From contig CM077597.1 in NCBI GenBank assembly GCA_039654915.1, positions 84,260,001 to 84,324,000 on the forward strand: a DNA stretch of 64,000 nucleotides, read 5' to 3'. This DNA comes from Aquilaria yunnanensis. Taxonomy: Eukaryota; Streptophyta; Magnoliopsida; Malvales; Thymelaeaceae. Positions 57,239 through 64,000 of this stretch are shown here, one piece after another. Each line of letters starts with the position of its first letter. Position 1 is the stretch's first letter. The notes under the pieces are model-generated. The model saw nothing but the letters and a program-made list of their open reading frames with translations, made no database searches and was not told the DNA's origin. The position numbers and the translations under genes are program-made.

Positions 57239-58802
57239 TGGTCGGTCGTCGAAACCGCCAAAAATAATTCTGGTATCCCTAACAACTCAGAATAAATAAA
57301 TTTATAGTATAGCAGTGAAAACCAGGTCGAATCCCAAAGGAGATTTTTTTACTGAAAATTTCCTGTCAGAAAACTGAAATAAAAGATTTGGGGGGTTTCT
57401 TCAATTAAAAGCTGAAATAAATTAACTGTAGAATCAAAATGAAATTAACCAATACTAAAAACGCTCAGTTCAGGGTTGATTATCCATTCCAATCACGCAG
57501 TTGATCATCTAAAGAAAATATTTCTTCAATTCAAGCAAATAAACATGACTCTCTTTAAAGCTAAAAGGAACCCTAAGAATTCAGCAGTAAAATTAACTAG
57601 AAAAAGCTTCAGATTAATTTCTTAATTTTGATTAACCAGATATTGAAAAGCAATTTCTAATTATCTCAAAATCAGCATTAAGATCAATGAACCAAAAAGT
57701 TTATTCCAGGAAACAATTCAAAAGCTTGAACAATTTAACCTGTCTTACTTCTTCGTATGAACTAACCAGAAATAAAAGCTATCTCTAATTAATTAACTTG
57801 CTTTTAAATTGAATTCTTCACCTAAGCGGTTGAAAGAAAATCAAGTAGATTTGCAATTGCAGAACCAATTCAACAAGCGAGAACAGGAAAATTAATTGCA
57901 ATAAATCTGAACAATAAAGAAGTAAATACTTGAAATTAGAGAAAGTTTAAGCAAGAAAAATCAATCCTTACAACCTACGTTGGTGATGAAAATCGTCCCT
58001 AAAACTGAACTAGAAAATTACTCAGCCATGATCCGAAAAGAAACAAAGAACAATTGAAAAACACTAAAAAGCGAAAAAGCTAAAGATCGAGCGCCAGGAG
58101 GATGACGGCAGCTTTTAAAAACCAAAGAAACCTAAAAACTATGGCTAAACTCATAAAAACTCCCTAAAATTTTTATATTATTACAAAAGTACCCCAAACA
58201 AATAAAAAGATTGAAAATAACTATAAGGTTTAAAAGTTGTCAGCCAAGCAATACTCCAGAACAGCAACAGCAACTTCAAGCTGATATTCGACCTTGATTC
58301 AGCCATTATTTCTGAAAACTCAAACCATAAAAGTTGTAGATCTCTTTCTTATCTTCTAAACGACACCTGAATTGCATAAAACGGACATCTACAGCCAAAG
58401 ATATGCCCAAAATACCGCAACTGCTTCTGAACCGGCGGTGACTCGTAAATCGCGACTTTGAAGCTGAATTTGACCCACTTAACTTGCAAAATGGGTTTCA
58501 TGGTCTGAATGTGATTTGTAACTCCAGATGTTAGCTTTCCAATGAATCAAGAATCACTTCATTCCGATCTCTGTAGCTCAAGATATGATTTTTCTACCGG
58601 AACATCACCAATCTGTCAACATCCTGAAAGAGCACAACCAAATTAAAACTTGTAAAATGGCAAATTAAATTCACTTTCAATCAATTAAGTCCAGATATAC
58701 TCTAAGCTACAAAACATACTGAAAATATATATTTAAGGTTCAAAACATATTAAATCATACTAAATATGAGAGAAATAAATATAATAAAATATAAGCTTAT
58801 CA
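57239..58802 (-). repeat. 5' LTR of copy D
   Basis: 1564 bp, equal in length to the 3' LTR. Confidence 0.9.
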
Positions 58803-59019
58803 ATTAACTGATATAGCTTATGGCAACAAAGCAAATTTAGCTTTGTTATCTAAAATGGTATGATGTGAGTGCCATTTGTGAATATAATGGTAGAGTAATT
58901 GGTCATTCACTCAAAAATTGTTTTTCTTTCAGGAAGAATATGCAATAGCTGCTTAAGGCAATGTTGTTGTATTTTAAAAATCAAGGGAGTAATGGGTTAA
59001 AGAGGGATATGAAAATTCA
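58803..59019 (+). pseudogene. Old gypsy gag relic, right part (zinc-knuckle region)
   Basis: 58851-58950 reads LKWYDVSAICEYNGRVIGHS and KNCFSF, the degenerate CxYHxGxxGHxxxxC knuckle of plant gypsy gag. It continues the frame interrupted at 51706. Stops follow. Confidence 0.65.
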
Positions 59020-59391
59020 ATGTCTTTTCACATGTGTATTAACCAAAACTATAGGAAGCTAGCTATCAAATGGCTGAGAATTAATGGAAGATGGATTGAT
59101 GATTTGAGTGAAGCAAAGGCTGTAGCATTTCATTTCTTTCAAGAGGAGTCTAGGAAGAAGGTAAAAAATATAACTGTTTCTTCTTCCACCAAAACTAAAA
59201 AACTGAGTTTGCAGGCTGCTACAGACCTTGAAAGGCTGGTTAAGGAGTGTGAAATGAAAATTGCAGTGTTCAAATGTGCCAGCCCCAAATCACCTAGTAT
59301 TTACTGTTTTAACATTAGATTCTTTAACCACAACTGGGATATTTTTAAGGAGGACAGTGGGACATGGAGCATCAAGTGTACTAGTTCTTAG
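59020..59391 (+). pseudogene. LINE RT fragment, N-terminal part
   Basis: A 123-codon frame. Residues about 20-105 read as the region ahead of LINE RT: WIDDLSEAKAVAFHFFQEES, then DLERLVKECEMKIAVFKCAS, PKSPSIYCFNIRFF and HNWDIFKED. This follows the L1-type layout xKSPGPDGFNxxFxxxxW. The GPDG core is altered and the frame ends soon after. Short and isolated; the element ends are not visible. Confidence 0.6.
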
Positions 59392-59789
59392 AGTGGGCTG
59401 ATCGTGCAAAACCAAAGAAGAAATCTTGAAAATAGGGCTTGTGCGACCCTCAACTTCCAGAGGCCATAACATTTGTTGTAGTTGTCAGAATTACTATTAT
59501 CCTATGTCATTTAGAAGCGAATTTCATGCTCTACAAGAGTTTAAGGATGATGCCCTTTGTGACCATGCTTGTTAGAAAAAAAATCATCATTTGGAGTGGT
59601 ATTTGGGCCTCTAAAGTTTGACTTGACCTTCATTCCAAGTTATATTTTGTTTCTTAATTTATTTTGGATTAGGATTTCTTTGTAAGCCTATAAATTGGTC
59701 ATCCTATATTATTTTAGCAATACTAGTGGTGTCAACAGGGTTCATAATCACTCCAGGATTACATGATAGAATTTGTGTGATTGTCCTAA
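59392..59789. other. No supported feature
   Basis: Between the LINE fragment and the gypsy relic; AT-rich with short frames only. Confidence 0.4.
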
Positions 59790-60780
59790 CATAATGATCT
59801 AGGAGATAAAGATGGGCAAATGATTTCACAATTTCTGGATGGGTTGAAACCTACACTTTGGAACAAAATTGGGATTCTACTAGTACAAAATTTGGCCGAA
59901 GCTCAGCATTTAGTGTTGAGGGCAAAGCTTTCAACCAAAGAAATAGAGAGGTAGGAGTTTCCTCATATAAATTACCTAGGAAAGGGATCAAATAGTTTGG
60001 CTAAGAAGGTGAAGGCACTGCCAGAACCTACCTCGTGCAAGAATTGTTTTTAGGAGGAAAAGGCAGCATGAAAACAGAAGGTCATGGAGAATAAAAAAGC
60101 TGCAAAAGTGATGAACCATTACCCAAGACCAACACCTAATGTATGTTATCATTGTCAGGAGCCTACATGCCTGCCCAAAAATAGTCTACTTCAAAATGTT
60201 AATGTTGTTGATAAAGAGGATAATGAGGAGATTATTTCTAAACCTGATGTGGAAGAAGAAAAATATAAGAGCTAGGAGGAAGATAGTTACAAAATGGAAA
60301 ATTGTGTATTATAGAAGTTGTTGCTGGCTCCCAAACAGGAAGATCAAACCCAACGCAATCAGTTGTTTCACACTCAATGCACAACTGTTAATCAGTTATT
60401 TGATGTGATTATTAATAATGGGAGTAGCAAAAATATCATTAGTAAGGATATGGTGCGACATTTGCGATTGAATATAGAGAAACATCTAGACCTTTTATAT
60501 GATCAGATGGATTAAATTGATGAACAACATTTAGGTGACCAAACACTATAAGGTAGATTTTCCATCGGGGCCAATATCGAGATGAAATTTATTTTGATAT
60601 TTTGGATATGAATGCTTGTCATTTGTTATTCCATAGGCCATGGAAGTTTGATATTGTAGCGTAGTACAATGGATAAGATAACGTGTACAAGTTGTAGAAA
60701 TGAGGAAAGAAGTGTGTGCTTCATCCACAACAAAAAAAAGAGCTCCTTACCCAAAACTTCTAAAGTAGAGAGGTGAACTT
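59790..60780 (+). pseudogene. Gypsy gag-protease relic
   Basis: 59815-59960 reads FLDGLKPTLWNKIGI and AEAQHLVLRAK (end of a gag domain). 60110-60180 has a degenerate knuckle (VCYHCQEPTCLP). 60350-60480 is the protease: QLFHTQCTTVNQLFDVIINN and GSSKNIISKDMVRHL, where the catalytic DSG is NNG. 60595-60660 is the CHLLFHRPWKFDI block (family: CHLLLGRPW). Several stops and frameshifts. The pattern is that of chromovirus-type gag-protease. It is cut at 60863 by the next element. Confidence 0.7.
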
Positions 60781-60863
60781 TTCTTACATTTACACATCCT
60801 GAATGAGAATTGTTTGCAGAAAAAAAAGGCCAAGGGATTTTACACTTTGGTAGTGAGACTGGT

Positions 60864-63386
60864 TGTGACGGAACGGGGCCCAGTGCCCCTAATCTTGTAG
60901 GCTCTTAGGGATAATGAATCCCACTAGTTACAGTTGGCTAACTATTACTCGTCAATATAAATTAAAACAATTTATATGCAACTAGTTACTTAGCCTACTC
61001 AGATTAAGTTATGCATGCTTCTGACTTGGCAATGCAACCGAAATTTAAAAGTCTTGAATTAAAACATTGCTCGAGCATTTCATTAAAACATACTGAAAAC
61101 GTACCAAGTCATTGAAATACTAGTTGCTTTAACTACAAGTAACAGTTTTGTGCATACATTACAACTCTAGCATGCACCCAAAAGTAACAAGATGGATTTA
61201 CATCCTAATGTATCCCAATAGAGGCAACTTACTTAGTACACAAAGTACTATGTACAAGAGACAAAATTACTACTAACTAAGATCATTTACTTGAGCCCAC
61301 CTTGAGCTAAGCCAAGCTCCAAGTGTAGCCCTTCACTAGACCTTGTTCTTGTGTACTCTTAGCCTCTACACTGTAAAGGCACAACTTGGTTAGCACATAA
61401 CTTATACTGCAAGAAACTAGAATCACTAGGATTCTCAATAAAATACCTGCAAAACAGAAAGCTTAGGCCTCAGCTATCACTTCAGTGATTAGGCCCGGGA
61501 TTAGATCCTGCACAATAAAACTAAGGGAATGAGTACTTAAAAGTACTCAGTAAGGATTCCCTTCTTGAATACCTGCAAAGAAATATGCAACAAATATGCA
61601 ATATGGCAACCAAGCAATCAAACATGCAATTCAAACAACAAACAATCAACAAAATGCCAAAAATGCAATGTATGGATGTATGGTATGGAATGCACACAAC
61701 ACATGCACTTGGGACTTTCTGCACTTAAGTGCCTTAATTCTTGCCGTGAGCTCAAACGGCTGAGGTACTTGAGATACTGGCCCTCGTATCCCGGACACTT
61801 TACCTCAATTAAGTCCCATCTACGGGTTCTAGAGTAGGTCGTCACCTATCTCAAACTTACCCGCCTTTACCCTTGATTTATTGTACAGGGTAGTCTTACT
61901 ATGTGGTTTAACTAGTCAAACCCTCAAGGTTTAACTCAAAATACTACTAGTGGCTCACTTACCAAACCAAATGGCTTGGTTGGGATCGACTTAGGTTTTT
62001 CTCTCTATTGACCATATGTAATTGATACTCTATATGGCCAATAAAGAGTCTAAAAACCCACTTAATCCCCTTAATTTCCATGTAAAAACTTAAATACTAT
62101 GAGTTACTTAGCCACCAAGTCACATTTCTTTTATACTTAACCACACAACTTGACTACCTTCCAAATAACGCACAATTCCCGCCTTAGGAACGAATTCTAG
62201 ACCCAACCGAGGCTATGGAACGTCTTAGAATAGCCTAGGGATAGAAACCGAGAGTCTAAGTTAATCTTAGGATGGCCGGAAATCGAGGCCAAATTGGCAT
62301 TTGGCGACGCGGCGCCAAAGAGCAAATGCTTTTGGCGACGCGGCGCCGCCGAGTAAACGTTCTGTGTACAATTTCACTTCTTGGCGCCGCGGCGCCAATT
62401 CACGGACGAATTGGCGACGCGTCGCCAATTCTGTTTTTCTGGGTTTATGCGACAGCATCGCTCTTGTACACAAACTACTCAAACTCTCTCATTTCTAATC
62501 CAAACTTAATGGGTCTTGTTTCTAATTCATCCCAACATACAAAGCTACAAAACCATGCATTATTTGAGCTTAATTACTTGAACCCTTACCTCAATTTTAG
62601 CCACAAAGCAAGCAATGCAACAAAGCTTCCTAAGCTCAATTGAGCTTCCTTGAGTTCCAAGCCTAAAACCAACGAAATTTGGCACCCAAACCAATCAAAC
62701 CAAGACCATTTCTAGCTCTAGAAACAACCTATAAACACACCAAATGATCTCAAGAAGCTTACCTACGAAAATTGGATTCCAAAACAAGCTCCAAAGATCA
62801 AAGGAAGCAAGAACACTAGCAAAGGGGCTTAGTGATCTTTCTAACACCTTGGGCACCCTTAATTCAATGAGAATTTGCAAGAAAATGGAAGCTTGGGCTG
62901 TGAATTTGGGAGAGGAGAGGGAGCTACGAAAATTTGGAACTTAGAACTAATGGCTAAGGATGAAGGAACTTAGCTTATAAGCATTCAAAACAACTTTTCC
63001 CTCCCTTGCACTTTAGTCCTCAAACTTTCAAAAGCTTCAAATAGCTCACCAACTCACACTCCAAACTCACTTTTCTTTGTTTTAAAAGGTACTAAAGAGC
63101 TTCCCAAACTTAATTTTCTTGAACACTTTAGCCACTTAAATTCTAAATGGCTCAAAAAGAACACTTAGTGCCACAAGTTGTCAAAACTTACTAGGATGAT
63201 TCTAAAAGCTAGAACAACTAATGGTCTTGACTTAACTATGCCAAATCACACTTAGGAACTCACTTAACTTGATTAAGCTTATGTTACTTGCTTAACAAGG
63301 CGCTAATTTGAGGTACTTAATTTCATAAACACTTAATCAAAGTAAATAAACACTTACTTGATTAATTGACTAGGAGAGCTGTCACA
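60864..63386 (-). repeat. 3' LTR of a chromovirus-type gypsy element
   Basis: On the minus strand it begins TGTGACAGCTCTCC at 63386, preceded by the polypurine tract GAAGGAGGGGAGGA (63387-63400), and ends CCGTTCCGTCACA at 60864. The length of 2523 bp fits long-LTR gypsy lineages such as Tekay/Del. A GC-rich block with four 18-bp palindromes lies at 62301-62428. A TATA-like CTTATAAG lies near 62972. The matching 5' LTR is outside the window, so the outer boundary rests on the TG/CA ends and the break in the old gag relic. Confidence 0.72.
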
Positions 63387-64000
63387 TCCTCCCCTCCTTC
63401 AGAAATTTGGTCCTCCAAATTCTGACTTAATTGAGCATACAGACTTGGATATTGCCTTAGCATATCCTGCTCGGTCTCCCAAGTGGCCTCTTCCTCCCCA
63501 TGGTTAGACCATAGTACCTTGACCATTGGGATCCGTTTGGTCCTTAGTTTCCGGACTTGACGGTCAAGAAACTTGATAGGATGTTCCTCATAACTTAGGT
63601 CCTCTCTCAAGGGAATAGTGGGCGGGGTTAACACTTGCCCAGAGTTCACAATGCACTTCCTTAAGGTACTCACATGAAACACATTATGAACATGGGCTAA
63701 ACTTGGCGGTAAAGCCAACCGATAAGCCACTTTTCCTACCCTTTCGAGAATTTCAAAAGGACCAATAAACCTTGGTGCCAACTTACCCCTTTGACCAAAC
63801 CTAGCCACACCTTTCATAGGTGAGACTTTAAGGAGTACTCGGTCTCCTACCTCAAACTCTAAATCTTTTCTTCGCACATTGGCGTACTTAGCTTGCCGGT
63901 CTGAGGCAGCTTTGATCCTTGTTTGGATCAACTTAATCTTTGCCGTGGTCTCGGCAATGATTTCTGGACCAACAACTATTTCATCAGCTTTATCTGCCCA
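63362..64000 (-). CDS. Gypsy pol C-terminus: integrase tail and chromodomain (partial)
   Basis: Open to the right window edge, with no stop in 213 codons. It contains the end of integrase (AETTAKIKLIQTRIKAASDR, then LEFEVGDRVLLKVSPMKGV), the GKLAPRFIGPFEILERVGKV block, NVFHVSTLRKC, and a chromodomain-like end (EEHPIKFLDRQVRKLRTKRI, then VLWSNHGEEEATWE). The last codons (TALLVN and stop) lie inside the LTR. The layout is typical of chromoviruses. The frame is clean here, so this may be a recent copy. The visible start codons are arbitrary; translation starts outside the window. Confidence 0.88.
   Translation of the reverse strand, partial: WADKADEIVVGPEIIAETTAKIKLIQTRIKAASDRQAKYANVRRKDLEFEVGDRVLLKVSPMKGVARFGQRGKLAPRFIGPFEILERVGKVAYRLALPPSLAHVHNVFHVSTLRKCIVNSGQVLTPPTIPLREDLSYEEHPIKFLDRQVRKLRTKRIPMVKVLWSNHGEEEATWETEQDMLRQYPSLYAQLSQNLEDQISEGGEDVTALLVN

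Larger units (their letters stand above)
51707..58802 (-). mobile_element. Complete non-autonomous Athila-like element (copy D)
   Basis: 7096 bp on the minus strand with 1564-bp LTRs (5' LTR 58802-57239, 3' LTR 53270-51707). The flanks GTTAA (51702-51706) and ATTAA (58803-58807) match at 4 of 5. By eye the LTRs differ at about 30 sites (1.9%). Primer site at 57215-57232 (TGGCGCCGTTGCAGGGG), polypurine tract GTGTGGGGGAATT at 53271-53283. The only genes are gag and protease, fused to an integrase-tail remnant; RT, RNase H and the integrase core are absent. It must be mobilised by enzymes of another element. Confidence 0.9.

Noticed and set aside
1..64000. tRNA, rRNA or organellar insertions
   Set aside because: I looked for tRNA-like cloverleaf cores and rRNA or plastid gene motifs and saw none; the only tRNA-related sequences are retrotransposon primer sites.

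Overview
The window is nuclear DNA of a flowering plant. It is AT-rich and intron-bearing, and most of it is transposable elements nested in one another with scattered, mostly broken pieces of ordinary plant genes (WRKY, DUF724, EPFL-type peptide, phospholipase D, Ca2+-ATPase, HEN1, CCCH/RRM protein). I see no intact single-copy host gene and cannot name the species. All calls come from reading the sequence; no database search was run.

Layout. 1-346 is a copia relic. 349-964 and 2740-4024 hold chained TRIM-type retrotransposons (LTR about 165 bp, internal about 200 bp), embedded in an AT-rich repeat with diverged copies at 2050, 4255, 5230 and 17240. 5844-16878 is a complete Tat-like Ty3/gypsy element with 874-bp LTRs and a CTAAT target duplication. 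It carries damaged gag, protease, RT with two RNase H regions, and integrase, plus a four-exon gene on the opposite strand with its own TATA box. 16884-22150 is AT-rich DNA with one WRKY group III exon. 22150-24816 is a LINE relic interrupted by a 533-bp hAT element. 24817-30595 is a CACTA element that has captured exons of several host genes. 30596-33300 is a small decayed gene island: DUF724, then a convergent EPFL-like pseudogene with a hAT MITE in its intron. 33750-38121 is a T-rich minisatellite split by a MULE-type element, followed by a hAT element. 38855-44604 is a 3'-truncated Athila-like element with a solo LTR of its own family inside it. 44880-46330 holds a phospholipase D pseudogene and an unidentified gene start. 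46644-50124 has a probable hAT and a CACTA miniature element. 51707-58802 is a complete non-autonomous member of the Athila-like family, inserted in an older gypsy gag relic (51590-60780). 60864 to the window end is the 3' LTR and pol end of a chromovirus-type gypsy element on the minus strand.

How the parts relate. The Tat-like element, the 7.1-kb Athila-like element and the hAT, MULE and CACTA miniatures have readable ends and target duplications, so they are the younger layers. LTR divergence counted by eye is about 2.3% for the Tat-like element and about 1.9% for the Athila-like one. The copia, LINE, gypsy-gag and host-gene pieces are the older layers they landed in. The most unusual items are the spliced antisense gene inside the Tat-like element, the chimeric RRM-HEN1 reading frame inside the CACTA element, and the Athila-like family in which protease is joined directly to the integrase tail.
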